A stretch of DNA of 64,000 bases from Virgibacillus salexigens. Lineage in GTDB: Bacteria > Bacillota > Bacilli > Bacillales > Amphibacillaceae. Location of the stretch: positions 806,001 through 870,000 of the forward strand of contig NZ_BNEO01000001.1 in assembly GCF_014905415.1 (NCBI RefSeq), read 5' to 3'. Below the pieces are notes generated by a model. The model had not been told where the DNA came from. It made no database searches and saw only the letters and a program-made list of their open reading frames with translations. This document shows, piece by piece, positions 17,181 through 27,071 of this stretch (the first letter of the stretch is position 1; each line of letters starts with the position of its first letter). The position numbers were made by a program, and so were the translations under genes.

Positions 17181-18680
17181 TTACTTTCGATAGTCAACCA
17201 AAGCTTCATTTAATTCCTTTGTTTGGTAATAAATGTTTTTATAAAGAAGAAACAACTGCTGATACATTTTGACTTTATCTGAATCAGGGTAAAACTCATG
17301 CTCGACCTGTAGGAATGTATCTGCACATGCCTGGAGTGAATCAAACCAGTCGCAGCCAAATGCCGCCAACATAGCAGCACCCATACCAGGGCCTTGTTCA
17401 CTAGAAAGCTTAATTATTCTTGCGTTAAAAATATCTGCTTGCATTTGTAGCCATTCTGAATTCTTTGCCCCCCCTCCCGTTGAAATAACGGTATCAATTT
17501 GCTTTCCGCTCTTTCGAAATATCGAGATCGATTCATGAAGAGAAAAAGTAATACCTTCCAAAACAGCACGAACAAAATCACGTCGCTCATGCGAGCTATC
17601 CATACCAATAAAACTTCCTCTAATATTCGCATCTGCGTGGGGGGTTCTTTCTCCTGAAATATATGGGGTGAATAATAATCCATTTGATCCTGGAGGAACA
17701 GCGCTGATCTCATTTAGAAGATTTTCATAGCTATCCTCTTTAGCAACTACTTCTTTAAACCAACTTAAACTATGTCCTGCTGCCAACGTAACTCCCATCG
17801 TATAATAGGCATCTGGAACGGCATGATTACAATAATGAACCTCCCCATGAAAGTCTTTATCATTGGTAGATTCATAGGAGAGCACGACGCCTGAAGTCCC
17901 AATACTACATAACGTCTTGCCATCCTCTAATATGCCAGAACCAATTGCTCCACAAGCATTATCTGCCCCCCCAGCAAAAACACGTGTTGCTGGAGAGAGA
18001 CCAGTATCTGCAGCTATTTCGGCATTGATCTTTCCTACTGATTCATGGGAACCGATGAGCGGGGGGCAAATACTTGTAGAAATATCGAGCAGTTCACAAA
18101 TTTCCGTGCTCCATTGATGCTTATTTATATCTAGGAGAAGAGTGCCCGCAGCATCGGAATAGTCCATATGCAATTGTCCGGTTAATCTATACCGTAAATA
18201 GTCCTTTGGTAATACAAATTTGGCTGCCTTTTGATAATTACCTGGTTCATTTGCCTTGACCCACAGTAATTTTGGCAAGGTGAATCCTTCTAAAGCAGGG
18301 TTTTTAGTGATCTCCAATAAGCGCTTTTCTCCAACGATATTGTAGATTTGTTTGCACTGATCTGTTGTTCTTGTATCATTCCAAAGAATTGCAGGACGAA
18401 TAATTTGATTGTTATTGTCCATAAGAACTAACCCATGCATTTGCCCGGAAAAACTCATTCCTTGAATGGCTGCTTTATCACCCTGGAAATGCTGTAATAA
18501 CTCCGTTAATCCTGCTAATGTTTGTGTGACCCACTCATTTGGATCTTGTTCGCTGTAACCTGCCTTTTTTTGTATTAACGGATAAGATTTTGAAACTTCC
18601 TTAACAACCTCGCCAAGCTGATTGACTAATAATAACTTTACTGCACTTGTTCCTAAATCCACACCAATCACGTACTTCAT
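17181..18680 (-). CDS. xylB: Xylulokinase
   Basis: FGGY-family kinase that phosphorylates D-xylulose to xylulose-5-phosphate, which then enters the pentose phosphate pathway. The phosphate loop VIGVDLGTSAVKLLLV starts at residue 3. Catalytic-domain features are MSFSGQMHGLV, RPAILWNDTRT, the FGGY signature around GGADNACGAIGSG and ISTGGGAKNSEWLQMQADIF near 400. At 499 residues it has the normal length. The ATG is 24 bases after xylA with GAGGTG upstream, so the two are one operon controlled from the xylA promoter. Confidence 0.96.
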   Translation of the reverse strand: MKYVIGVDLGTSAVKLLLVNQLGEVVKEVSKSYPLIQKKAGYSEQDPNEWVTQTLAGLTELLQHFQGDKAAIQGMSFSGQMHGLVLMDNNNQIIRPAILWNDTRTTDQCKQIYNIVGEKRLLEITKNPALEGFTLPKLLWVKANEPGNYQKAAKFVLPKDYLRYRLTGQLHMDYSDAAGTLLLDINKHQWSTEICELLDISTSICPPLIGSHESVGKINAEIAADTGLSPATRVFAGGADNACGAIGSGILEDGKTLCSIGTSGVVLSYESTNDKDFHGEVHYCNHAVPDAYYTMGVTLAAGHSLSWFKEVVAKEDSYENLLNEISAVPPGSNGLLFTPYISGERTPHADANIRGSFIGMDSSHERRDFVRAVLEGITFSLHESISIFRKSGKQIDTVISTGGGAKNSEWLQMQADIFNARIIKLSSEQGPGMGAAMLAAFGCDWFDSLQACADTFLQVEHEFYPDSDKVKMYQQLFLLYKNIYYQTKELNEALVDYRK

Positions 18681-18704
18681 TGCTCACACCTCATTTAGTA
18701 CCGC

Positions 18705-20030
18705 TTATTCACCTGCATAGGCTCTAAGTAAGTATTGATTCATTGTTGTCTTAATTTTTTCAAGTCGTCCAGATTGATGGCTTATCTCTTTTAATTCTAA
18801 CGCATGTGCCTCTAATTTGTGAAAATCGGTGTTCCCTTCAACAATTTCTTTGCCAATACCTTCATTATAACTGTTGTATCGTTCATTGATAACGCCATCT
18901 AGCACTTGATCCTCAATTAATTGTTGTGCTACACGTAAACCAACAGCGAAGCTATCCATTCCGGCAATATGCGCATGGAATAAATCCTCTGGTTCAAATG
19001 AACCTCTTCTTACTTTCGCATCAAAGTTAAGGCCACCACGACCTAGCCCACCATTTTTAAGAATTTCGTACATAGCTAGCGTGGTACTATATAAATCGGT
19101 TGGAAATTCATCTGTATCCCACCCAAGTAACGGATCGCCCTGATTTGCATCAACAGAACCCAGCATGTTGTTAATGCGAGCATAGCGTAACTCATGTTCA
19201 AAGGTATGGCCAGCCAATGTAGCATGGTTTGCCTCAATATTAAATTTAAAGTGATCTTGTAAATCATACTTTTGTAAGAAAGCAAATCCTGTAGCTACAT
19301 CAAAATCATACTGATGTGTCGTGGGCTCCTTTGGTTTTGGCTCAATTAAGAACTGTCCATTAAATCCAATTTCTTTGGCATAATCAACCGCCATATGGAA
19401 AAAACGACCCAGATTATCCATTTCTAATTGCATATCGGTATTTAAGAGCGTTTCGTATCCTTCACGTCCTCCCCAGAACACATAATTTTCTGCACCTAAT
19501 TCTTTTCCAATTTCCAGTCCTTTTTTCACTTTAGCTGCAGAATAAGCAAAGATGTCTGCATGATTAGAAGAAGCCGCACCATGAATAAACCGTGGATGGG
19601 TAAAGTTATTCGCTGTATTCCAGAGCAATTTCGTTTTGCTATCTTTCATGTAGTCCTTCATTAAGCTAACAATCGTATCTAGGTTTTGATTGGTTTCTTT
19701 TAAATTCCTTCCCTCGGGCGCGATATCTACATCGTGAAAGCAGAAAAATGGAACATCTAATTTCTCAAATAATTCAAAAGCGGCGTCCAACCGTGCTTTT
19801 GCTAAATCCATACCTGTATACTTATCCCAAGGACGCACCATTGTTCCCGCACCAAATGGATCTGACCCATCCATAGTAAATGTATGCCAATAAGCGACTG
19901 CATAACGAAGTATCTCTTCCATCGTCTTTCCGCCGATCTTTTCATCTGGATTATAGAACTTGAATGCATAGGCATTGGTTGATGATGCACCTTCATACTT
20001 TATTTTTGGTACATTGTTGAAATATTTCAT
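18705..20030 (-). CDS. xylA: Xylose isomerase
   Basis: Interconverts D-xylose and D-xylulose in the cytoplasm; 441 residues, the size of class II xylose isomerases. Catalytic and metal ligands are visible in [13 protein letters not shown] (His about 102, Asp), [18 protein letters not shown] (Glu, Lys), [17 protein letters not shown] and [34 protein letters not shown] is the family signature. It leads the xylAB operon behind a xylO-overlapped promoter and a cre box; the ribosome site AGGAGG lies before the ATG. Confidence 0.97.
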   Translation of the reverse strand: MKYFNNVPKIKYEGASSTNAYAFKFYNPDEKIGGKTMEEILRYAVAYWHTFTMDGSDPFGAGTMVRPWDKYTGMDLAKARLDAAFELFEKLDVPFFCFHDVDIAPEGRNLKETNQNLDTIVSLMKDYMKDSKTKLLWNTANNFTHPRFIHGAASSNHADIFAYSAAKVKKGLEIGKELGAENYVFWGGREGYETLLNTDMQLEMDNLGRFFHMAVDYAKEIGFNGQFLIEPKPKEPTTHQYDFDVATGFAFLQKYDLQDHFKFNIEANHATLAGHTFEHELRYARINNMLGSVDANQGDPLLGWDTDEFPTDLYSTTLAMYEILKNGGLGRGGLNFDAKVRRGSFEPEDLFHAHIAGMDSFAVGLRVAQQLIEDQVLDGVINERYNSYNEGIGKEIVEGNTDFHKLEAHALELKEISHQSGRLEKIKTTMNQYLLRAYAGE

Positions 20031-20061
20031 TATCTATACCTCCTATTAATAATACTTTTCA

Positions 20062-20075
20062 TGTAAATGCTTTCA
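20062..20075. promoter_or_regulatory. CcpA cre box of xylAB
   Basis: On the minus strand TGAAAGCATTTACA, 13 of 14 positions of the cre consensus, located seven bases downstream of the -10 box. Confidence 0.65.
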
Positions 20076-20081
20076 ATTTAA

Positions 20082-20110
20082 AGTATAGCAATCTATCATT
20101 AGTTTGTCTA
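20082..20110 (-). promoter_or_regulatory. xylAB promoter
   Basis: TAGACA (20110-20105), 17 bases, TATACT (20087-20082): same hexamers and spacing as the symporter promoter. Confidence 0.75.
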
Positions 20111-20123
20111 TTGAATAAACTAA
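20099..20123. promoter_or_regulatory. XylR operator (xylO) of xylAB
   Basis: Palindromic TTAGTTT...AAACTAA box covering the -35 region, near-identical to the box at 24006-24030 and to the inverse of 15403-15427. Confidence 0.88.
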
Positions 20124-20212
20124 GTTTATAATAAAAGAACTAGTTTAGAACAAAAAGCGTTTCCATTATAATATAAAGATATAGGACTTTTGATAGTTAA
20201 GGAGATTCTTAT

Positions 20213-20818
20213 ATGAACAGTGTACTTTATCGGATACTAGAATGGATAACTAAAATGGCTTTGGTCAATGTATTATGGATCTTTTTTTCCTTAATAGGTG
20301 CTATTATTATCGGGATTTTCCCTTCTACAACTGCTATGTATGCAATTATACGCAAATGGTTACGAAGGGATACGGATATTCCTGTGCTCCGTACATTCTG
20401 GGTATACTACAAAAAAGAATTTAGGAAAAGCAATATTCTCGGGGCCATCCTCTTGCCAGGTATCCTGTTAATATGTCTGGATATTTGGTATATCCAGGCA
20501 AGTCGATTAGATTGGATACAAGTACCTTTATTTGCATTTATACTATTGTATATCATTTTCTTATTTTACATTTTTCCAACATATGTCCATTATGACCTCC
20601 ATGTATTTAAGATAATAAAGCAAGCATTTTTAATTATGTTGATTCATCCGCTCCATACGTTTTTAATGATTCTTTGTCTAACGATTTTATTCTTCATTTA
20701 CCAAACACTTCCTGCATTGGCTTTTATTTTTGGAGGATCCATTTATGCATTGATTACGATGTGGCTCGGTTTACATGCATTTCAATTGATTCACAAAAAA
20801 CAGGAAACTCACAAGTGA
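20213..20818 (+). CDS. DUF624 (YesL-type) membrane protein
   Basis: A 201-residue protein with five or six hydrophobic helices. The N-terminus (LYRILEWITKMALVNVLWIFFSLIGAII, then GIFPSTTAMYAIIRKWLR) is the DUF624/YesL signature. These proteins are commonly encoded beside CUT1 sugar ABC transporters in Bacilli and are assumed to assist them, but their role is not established. The ribosome site AAGGAG is good. It faces the xylo-oligosaccharide permease genes tail to tail with only 25 bases between stops, which links it to that transporter by position. Confidence 0.85.
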   Translation: MNSVLYRILEWITKMALVNVLWIFFSLIGAIIIGIFPSTTAMYAIIRKWLRRDTDIPVLRTFWVYYKKEFRKSNILGAILLPGILLICLDIWYIQASRLDWIQVPLFAFILLYIIFLFYIFPTYVHYDLHVFKIIKQAFLIMLIHPLHTFLMILCLTILFFIYQTLPALAFIFGGSIYALITMWLGLHAFQLIHKKQETHK

Positions 20819-20843
20819 ATCAACCATAAACTAGGGTGCTATC

Positions 20844-21665
20844 TTACCCTTTTACAGCACTAGATGAGATTCCTTCTACTACTTTATTACTGAAGAATAG
20901 AAAGGCTAGTAGAATAGGAAGAAAACTAATAATTAACGTCGCTCCAATCGCTCCCCAATCTGTCATATACTGGCCAATGAAGTTCTGAATACCTACTGTT
21001 AACGTCTTGTATTCATCCGAACTAATGAATGTATTGACGAAAACAAATTCGTTCCAATTATAGATCATATTAATAATTACCGTTGTTGACATTATTGGCG
21101 TTGTCATGGGGAGAATAATTCTAAAAAACATTCGATGGATGGAACATCCGTCAATAATGGCTGCTTCTTCGATTTCCCGTGGTAATGTATAATAGAAACC
21201 TAATAGAATCATTATCGTAATAGGCAGATTATAAGCAGTATACGTAATAACAATCGACCACGGATTATCGATTAAATTTACATTTAAAAACATATTAAAC
21301 AACGGGATAATGCTTGAATGTATAGGTATCATTAAACCTACCATAAATAAACCTAAAACAAGCTTATTCCATTTCCATTGCATGCGAGTGATTGCAAATG
21401 TCGCCATGCTTGCAAACAGTACAGTTAGGATAATCGCTACCCCCGTTATCCAGATACTATTCCAAAAGTAACCTCCTATCCCCCCTTCCCATACGGTTAC
21501 GTAATTTTCCCATCTGAATTCTGCTGGTAATGCAAACGGTGATCCTGAAAAGATTTCTTGATTATCTTTTAAGGAGAACATAAAAAGCCAGATAATAGGA
21601 AATACCTGAAATAAAGCAACAAGTGCCAATGCGATATATAAGATGACATATCCAATACGTTGCAT
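20844..21665 (-). CDS. Xylo-oligosaccharide ABC permease, MalG type
   Basis: CUT1 permease of 273 residues with six helices and the EAA loop EIEEAAIIDGCSIHRMFFRI followed by ILPMTTP; it ends in SSSAVKG. The ATG at 21665 has AAGGAGGGATAAC upstream; the longer open frame overlaps the upstream permease and is not preferred. It is 13 bases after the partner permease. Substrate assignment (xylobiose or longer xylo-oligomers, or arabinoxylan pieces) rests on the xylO box upstream and the GH43 xylosidase gene next to it. No ATPase is encoded. Confidence 0.9.
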   Translation of the reverse strand: MQRIGYVILYIALALVALFQVFPIIWLFMFSLKDNQEIFSGSPFALPAEFRWENYVTVWEGGIGGYFWNSIWITGVAIILTVLFASMATFAITRMQWKWNKLVLGLFMVGLMIPIHSSIIPLFNMFLNVNLIDNPWSIVITYTAYNLPITIMILLGFYYTLPREIEEAAIIDGCSIHRMFFRIILPMTTPIMSTTVIINMIYNWNEFVFVNTFISSDEYKTLTVGIQNFIGQYMTDWGAIGATLIISFLPILLAFLFFSNKVVEGISSSAVKG

Positions 21666-21678
21666 GTTATCCCTCCTT

Positions 21679-22557
21679 TTAGTATTGAATTTCTTCTTTG
21701 GTAGCAGTAGCTTTTCTAATAATAATCGTGACAATCAAGGTAATAATAAGTAATAAAAATCCAATAGCACTTCCATAACCGAAATCGTTACTCGAGAAGG
21801 CTAGTTTATACATATACGAGGCCATAACCTCACTTGCACCATTTGGACCTCCACCTGTCATGACATAGATCAAATCAAAGTACTTTAATGAACCGACAAT
21901 TGCCAGTACAATTGTTACTTTAATCACCGTCATAATTAATGGTACTTTAATTCGGAACGCAATCTGAAGTGGGGTCGCTCCATCAATTCTAGCTGCTTCT
22001 ATAATCGTTTCGGGGATATTTTTTAACGCTGCATAATAAATAAGAATATAAAAACCAGCATACTGCCATAAAATAGGAACGAAAATAGCAAATAATACAA
22101 TAGAGGGTTCAGCTAACCAAGCTGGTGGATTTTCAAACCCAATTGTCATTAACACACTATTTAACATGCCATTCGTTGGATTAAATACTTTAATCCAGAG
22201 CTGAGCAATCGCTACAGATGATAGCAACATTGGTACTAGATAAATCTTTCTTAATAAATCAGATCCTTTTATCCTGGAGGCTAGTATGACTGATATGGCG
22301 AGATATCCTACTAAGCTAAGTGTTGAAAACAGCGCTAATAATAAAGAATGCCATGCACTTTCCCAAAACTTCACATCCTGAATTGCTGTAATATAATTCT
22401 CCAGTCCAATAAATTCCATGGCACTAATTCCATTCCAATCCATCAAGCCATAGTAGCCCGAAAGCAGAAGTGGAATAAATATGAGAACCCCGACTAATAA
22501 GAGAGCCGGAAGTATATAGATGGTAATCACCCATTTATTTGACATTACTTTATTCAT
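21679..22557 (-). CDS. Xylo-oligosaccharide ABC permease, MalF type
   Basis: Partner permease, 292 residues. The loop ETIIEAARIDGATPLQIAFR and the segment YFDLIYVMTGGGPNGASEVM are family signatures. The start at ATG 22557 has GGAGTTG upstream. The open frame runs 21 codons further, but those codons fall in an intercistronic hairpin, so the shorter start is chosen. It forms the membrane channel with the 20844 gene product. Confidence 0.9.
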   Translation of the reverse strand: MNKVMSNKWVITIYILPALLLVGVLIFIPLLLSGYYGLMDWNGISAMEFIGLENYITAIQDVKFWESAWHSLLLALFSTLSLVGYLAISVILASRIKGSDLLRKIYLVPMLLSSVAIAQLWIKVFNPTNGMLNSVLMTIGFENPPAWLAEPSIVLFAIFVPILWQYAGFYILIYYAALKNIPETIIEAARIDGATPLQIAFRIKVPLIMTVIKVTIVLAIVGSLKYFDLIYVMTGGGPNGASEVMASYMYKLAFSSNDFGYGSAIGFLLLIITLIVTIIIRKATATKEEIQY

Positions 22558-22583
22558 TACATTCAACTCCATATTGAGAAGTT

Positions 22584-22615
22584 GAAAAGGACATCCTTTT
22601 GGGATGGTCCTTTTC
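22584..22615 (-). terminator. Intercistronic hairpin between binding protein and permeases
   Basis: AAAAGGAC-CATCC pairs with GGATG-TCCTTTT around CAAAA on the minus strand. It stands at the same place as the hairpin at 12609-12638 in the other ABC operon and should set a high binding-protein to permease ratio. Confidence 0.6.
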
Positions 22616-22636
22616 ATCATTAATCAGGTGATCTCC

Positions 22637-23935
22637 CTATTCGTTAGACAGCGCGTCTCCATGCTGCTTAGTGAAATCCCCCGGTGCTACTTCTTTACCG
22701 AATAAGGACTGAATCATATCCAGATGCACCTGCGCTACATCCGCACTCATTTGGACATCTGCAAATAGCGTAAGATTACTTGCCTGATTCAAATCATTTA
22801 ATACATCCACATACATTTGTGGGAGATCAAGCGATCCGGCATCCACTTTTGTTGCTGGAATAACTCCTGCTTCTGTTACTGACTTCTCTCCCCATTCTTG
22901 TACAAAGAAGGACGCAAAATCTTTTGCCTCTTGTTTTACTTCTGAGTTTTCGGATACAAATAGACCGACACCTGGTCCGCCAACAAAGCTATTCATATCG
23001 CCATTTCCATCAACAGTTGGGAAATTAAAGTACCCGACAGAGTCTCTGAATTCTTGTGGCACATCCTCATTGGTCGTGTAATTAGGCAGATCCCAAGTTG
23101 CAATTAAATACATAGCTGCTTGTTCGTTCATAAACATACTCTTTGCTTCTTCATCGGAAAGTCCATTAAATCCTTTTACGAATGTATTCATGTCTACTAA
23201 ATTTTGTACTTCCTTAGCTGCTTGTACTAAGTCAGGGTCATCAAATGAAGCTGACCGATTTATCGCATTTGTTAATAGATCAGAACCACCAATTCGATCA
23301 GCCAAGTACATATACCATAAAGAACCTGTCCATCGATCTTTATTACCTAAGGCAACTGGTGCTACACCATTATCGTTTAACGTTTTAACAATTTGTTGGA
23401 ATTCTTCATATGTTTTTGGCGCTTCTAGGCCATATGCTTCAAAAATTGCTTTATTATAAAATACAGTTGCAATGTTTAATTCCAATGGCAATCCATATGT
23501 AGTGCCATCCACAGCATATGCTTCAGCTGTACCCGATACAAATCGATTTTTCAGTTCACCTTCTACCAAATCATCTAAAGGCGCAAATAATTCACCATCA
23601 ACATAGGGTTCAAGAAATCCTGCTGCCCACGTCATCCCGACATCAGGCAATTCATTCGATGTCGAAAGCACTTTTAACTTGTCTTTGTATTGCTCATTAC
23701 TCAAGACTTCTAAATCAATAGTTACATCAGGATTTTCACTTTCAAAATCGTTAATGATTTCGCTTACAATTTTATTATGCTGAGCAGAACTACCCTCTGG
23801 CCATAAATGCATAAATTTTACTGTTTTACCATCTTCAGAGCTAGCCTGCCCTTCATCTGCATCAGAACATCCAACTGCTAGGGTAAGCAGCATGAAAACT
23901 GACAACAAGAATGTAATCGCTTTCTTTTTAAACAT
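22637..23935 (-). CDS. Xylo-oligosaccharide-binding lipoprotein
   Basis: Family 1 solute-binding protein with a lipoprotein signal: helix FLLSVFMLLTLAVGC, with the acylated Cys near residue 24. The binding domain has VKFMHLWPEGSSAQHN, GLPLELNIATVFYNKAIFEAYGL, and MYLIATWDLPNY. The ATG at 23935 has GGGGG seven bases before it; the frame's TTG two codons earlier is too close. It leads the transporter operon behind a XylR-controlled promoter. The exact ligand is not readable from sequence. Confidence 0.9.
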   Translation of the reverse strand: MFKKKAITFLLSVFMLLTLAVGCSDADEGQASSEDGKTVKFMHLWPEGSSAQHNKIVSEIINDFESENPDVTIDLEVLSNEQYKDKLKVLSTSNELPDVGMTWAAGFLEPYVDGELFAPLDDLVEGELKNRFVSGTAEAYAVDGTTYGLPLELNIATVFYNKAIFEAYGLEAPKTYEEFQQIVKTLNDNGVAPVALGNKDRWTGSLWYMYLADRIGGSDLLTNAINRSASFDDPDLVQAAKEVQNLVDMNTFVKGFNGLSDEEAKSMFMNEQAAMYLIATWDLPNYTTNEDVPQEFRDSVGYFNFPTVDGNGDMNSFVGGPGVGLFVSENSEVKQEAKDFASFFVQEWGEKSVTEAGVIPATKVDAGSLDLPQMYVDVLNDLNQASNLTLFADVQMSADVAQVHLDMIQSLFGKEVAPGDFTKQHGDALSNE

Positions 23936-23988
23936 AAACAAACCCCCGCCCCTTATTTTTTAAAAAGTTGCAATTTACTTACGAAATA

Positions 23989-24017
23989 AGAATATCATGC
24001 AAAACATCGTTTGTCTA
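23989..24017 (-). promoter_or_regulatory. Promoter of the xylo-oligosaccharide ABC operon
   Basis: TAGACA (24017-24012), 17 bases, TATTCT (23994-23989): the third copy of the xylO-overlapped promoter geometry. Confidence 0.7.
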
Positions 24018-24030
24018 CTGAATAAACAAA
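24006..24030. promoter_or_regulatory. XylR operator (xylO) between the ABC operon and xylR
   Basis: A box with GTTTGTCTACTGAATAAAC at its core, almost identical to the xylAB box though with weaker outer arms. It lies in the divergent region, so it may also govern xylR. Confidence 0.8.
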
Positions 24031-24105
24031 GTTTATTTTTGTTAAATTTATGGTACACTGGAAACAGAGAGCTGCTTAGTTCTATGCATCGTTACTGACA
24101 AATTA

Positions 24106-25317
24106 ATGAAAGAGATGACGTTATCGATGAGAATGACAAAAACATTTAATCAACATGTAGTTAAAAAAGAAAACAAATCACTCGTATTGGAGACAATTAA
24201 AGATCGTTCCCCCATTTCACGAGCTGATGTTTCAAACGTAACTGGTTTGAACAAAGGCACTGTGTCCTCTCTAGTAAGTGAATTACTGGATGAAGCGTTA
24301 CTTAATGAATCAGGACCTGGACAATCAAGCGGTGGTCGAAGGCCCGTTATGCTATTATTTAATGAAAAAGCGGGATATTCAATTGGCATCGACTTAGGAG
24401 TCAATTACTTACTTGGCGTATTAACTGATTTAAAAGGAAACATTTGCCATGAGGAAGTTATGAAGTTTAAAGATTTAGGATACGAGGAGATTCTAACAAA
24501 CCTATTCCACATCATAGACACTTTAATTGCATCAACTCCAGAAAGCCCCTACGGCATTATAGGAATAGGGATAGGCGTACCAGGTGCCGTTAATAAAGAT
24601 GGAAATATTCTTTTAGCACCGAATTTAGATTGGAAAAATATACATTTAAAAGAAATAGTAGAAAACAAATATGATCTGCCAGTCATTGTAGAAAATGAAG
24701 CAAATGCTGGAGCATATGGAGAGCAGAAGTTCGGTGTAGGGAAAAGCTTTTCAAATATTATTTATATCAGTGTAGGAATAGGGATAGGAGTCGGACTAAT
24801 ATTAAATGGTAAACTCTATAAAGGGAACAATGGTTTTTCTGGTGAATTAGGACATATGACCATTCAAGTGGACGGGTTACCATGTCGTTGTGGAAACCAA
24901 GGTTGTTGGGAATTATATGCCTCTGAAAGAGCTTTAGTTAAACGAGCAGAGGGACGTAATATAGTTGCAAAACCAGGGGAAGATATTTCGCTGGAAGGTT
25001 TAACAAGCTTAGCAGAAAACGAGGATAAAGAAGCTATCCAGCTATTCGAACAAATTGGCGATTATTTAGGAGTAGGGATAAATAATATTATCAATACCTT
25101 TAACCCCGAGCAGGTAATTATCGGGAATCGAATGGCTGCTGCAAGTAAATGGTTGGATCAACCTTTAAAAAATCGAATGATTAATCAAACTCTATGGTTT
25201 CAACAAAAAGGTTTTCAGATTAATTATTCTGAACTTTCCACGCATTCAACAGCCTTAGGTGTTGCTGCATTTTCCGTAGAGAATTTCTTTAGAAATGATT
25301 TACTGCAAAATATGTGA
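24106..25317 (+). CDS. xylR: Xylose-responsive repressor (ROK family)
   Basis: Repressor of the xylose regulon; binding of xylose releases it from xylO. An N-terminal winged helix (RSPISRADVSNVTGLNKGTV, about 33-55) is followed by the ROK sugar-kinase-like domain: IGIDLGVNYLLGVLTD, IGIGVPGAVN, VENEANAGAYGEQ and the zinc motif CRCGNQGCWE. Length 403 is normal. The start is uncertain: the ATG at 24106 has no clear ribosome site, and the ATG codons at 24115 and 24127 are alternatives. Its neighbours all carry xylO boxes, which makes the assignment firm. It shares its direction with the GH43 gene. Confidence 0.93.
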   Translation: MKEMTLSMRMTKTFNQHVVKKENKSLVLETIKDRSPISRADVSNVTGLNKGTVSSLVSELLDEALLNESGPGQSSGGRRPVMLLFNEKAGYSIGIDLGVNYLLGVLTDLKGNICHEEVMKFKDLGYEEILTNLFHIIDTLIASTPESPYGIIGIGIGVPGAVNKDGNILLAPNLDWKNIHLKEIVENKYDLPVIVENEANAGAYGEQKFGVGKSFSNIIYISVGIGIGVGLILNGKLYKGNNGFSGELGHMTIQVDGLPCRCGNQGCWELYASERALVKRAEGRNIVAKPGEDISLEGLTSLAENEDKEAIQLFEQIGDYLGVGINNIINTFNPEQVIIGNRMAAASKWLDQPLKNRMINQTLWFQQKGFQINYSELSTHSTALGVAAFSVENFFRNDLLQNM

Positions 25318-25345
25318 TGATGTCTTAAGACATCATCACATATTT
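25308..25345 (+). terminator. 38-bp perfect palindrome over the xylR stop codon
   Basis: Bases 25308-25326 are the exact reverse complement of 25327-25345; the centre is CTTAAG. The xylR TGA lies inside the left arm. In RNA it would form a very stable hairpin followed by CAGATATTTTT, so it is probably a terminator or message-end protector between xylR and the xylosidase gene. Confidence 0.6.
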
Positions 25346-25356
25346 CAGATATTTTT

Positions 25357-25370
25357 ATGAAAGCGGATTC
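25357..25370. promoter_or_regulatory. Weak cre-like box before the xylosidase gene
   Basis: TGAAAGCGGATTCT matches 12 of 14 cre positions, 31 bases before the ATG. Confidence 0.35.
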
Positions 25371-25400
25371 TAATAAAACTTTATAAAGGAGATATTTTTC

Positions 25401-27011
25401 ATGAACAGGATTAAGAACCCTATCTTAACAGGTTTTAACCCAGATCCATGTATCTGTCGTGCGGGTGAAGACTATTATATTGCCGTCTCTACCTTTGAAT
25501 GGTTCCCTGGAGTAGGTATTTACCATTCAAAGGATTTAAAGAATTGGCGACTGGTTGCAAGACCCTTGAATCGTTTAAGTCAATTAAACATGATGGGAAA
25601 CCCAGATTCAGGTGGGGTTTGGGCCCCAGCTTTATCATTCAGTGATAATAAGTTCTGGCTTATCTATACCGATGTAAAAGTTGTCGATGGAAACTGGAAG
25701 GATTGCCATAATTACTTGGTCACCTGTGATACGATTGACGGGGAGTGGTCTGACCCAATACATATGAACAGCTCAGGGTTTGATCCATCTCTTTTCCACG
25801 ATGAGGATGGCAGAAAATACTTTGTCAATATGGTATGGGACCATCGTGATGGCAATCATAATTTCTATGGGATTGTCCTGCAAGAATATGATCCGGTTAA
25901 GGAAAAACTCATCGGCAAAAAAGAAGTCATCTTTAAGGGAACCGATGTTAGGCTTACTGAAGCTCCCCATTTGTATAGAAAAAATAATTATTACTATCTT
26001 TTAACAGCAGAAGGCGGAACCAGATTTGATCATCAAGCAACCATTGCACGTTCAACACAGATAAATGGTCCATATGAAGTACATCCAGATAATCCATTAA
26101 TTACTTCCTTTCCTTACCCGAGAAATCCTCTTCAAAAGGCTGGGCATGCCTCTATTGTTCATACCCATACGGATGAGTGGTTTTTGGTCCATTTAACAGG
26201 TCGTCCATTGCCTCAGGAAAATAAGCCTTTATTAGATCCAAGAGGTTATTGCCCACTTGGAAGGGAAACTGCCATCCAGCGAATGAAATGGCAAAACGAT
26301 TGGCCGTATATTGTTGGCGGCAACCAACCCTTTCTTGAAATCGAAGGTCCGAATATGAAGGAAGTACAATGGGATAATGATATGGAAGGAAATGAAGATT
26401 TTAATGAAAAGGTGCTAAATCACCAGTTTCAATCCTTACGCATTCCATTGGGAGAAGACATTGTTTCTCTGAATGACAACCCTGGCCACCTGCGCATTTA
26501 TGGCAGAGAATCATTAACTTCTAAATTCACGCAAGGTTTTATTGCACGCCGTTGGCAGCATTTTAATTTCACTGCAGAAACAAAAGTATCCTTTCAACCT
26601 GAGACGTTCCAACAAGCAGCTGGATTAGTAAACTATTATAATACGAAGAATTGGACTGCCTTGCAAATTACATGGAATGAAATAAAAGGTAGAATTCTAG
26701 ATTTAACCATCTGCGATAACTTCTCATTGACCCAGCCACTAGGAGACAATAGAATTTCCATTCCAGATGATATACAGTATGTATATTTACGCGTAGATGT
26801 AAATACAACCGTTTATGAATATGCTTATTCGCTAGACGGTGAAACTTGGACAAAAATACCAGTAAAGCTACCTTCCTATAAACTATCGGATGATTATATT
26901 CATGGTGGTGGTTTCTTTACAGGTGCATTTGTCGGCATGCAGTGTCAGGATACCTCTGGACAGTATAACTATGCAGACTTTGATTATTTCAGCTATACCG
27001 CCAAATGCTAA
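25401..27011 (+). CDS. xynB: Intracellular beta-xylosidase (GH43)
   Basis: Releases xylose from xylo-oligosaccharides taken up by the adjacent ABC transporter. The five-bladed GH43 propeller (about 1-320) shows the general base Asp in [20 protein letters not shown], the pKa-tuning Asp in [14 protein letters not shown] and the acid Glu in [16 protein letters not shown]-terminal beta-sandwich (about 330-536) carries the [12 protein letters not shown] region typical of the subfamily with the extra sandwich domain. The 536-residue length fits, and the lack of a signal peptide places it in the cytoplasm. The ribosome site AAAGGAGA is good. Confidence 0.94.
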   Translation: MNRIKNPILTGFNPDPCICRAGEDYYIAVSTFEWFPGVGIYHSKDLKNWRLVARPLNRLSQLNMMGNPDSGGVWAPALSFSDNKFWLIYTDVKVVDGNWKDCHNYLVTCDTIDGEWSDPIHMNSSGFDPSLFHDEDGRKYFVNMVWDHRDGNHNFYGIVLQEYDPVKEKLIGKKEVIFKGTDVRLTEAPHLYRKNNYYYLLTAEGGTRFDHQATIARSTQINGPYEVHPDNPLITSFPYPRNPLQKAGHASIVHTHTDEWFLVHLTGRPLPQENKPLLDPRGYCPLGRETAIQRMKWQNDWPYIVGGNQPFLEIEGPNMKEVQWDNDMEGNEDFNEKVLNHQFQSLRIPLGEDIVSLNDNPGHLRIYGRESLTSKFTQGFIARRWQHFNFTAETKVSFQPETFQQAAGLVNYYNTKNWTALQITWNEIKGRILDLTICDNFSLTQPLGDNRISIPDDIQYVYLRVDVNTTVYEYAYSLDGETWTKIPVKLPSYKLSDDYIHGGGFFTGAFVGMQCQDTSGQYNYADFDYFSYTAKC

Positions 27012-27071
27012 TCCTTTCCTTTCATCCTTCCTTGTTTTCAAGTTATAATTATTATAAGAGCAGGAGAAAGG

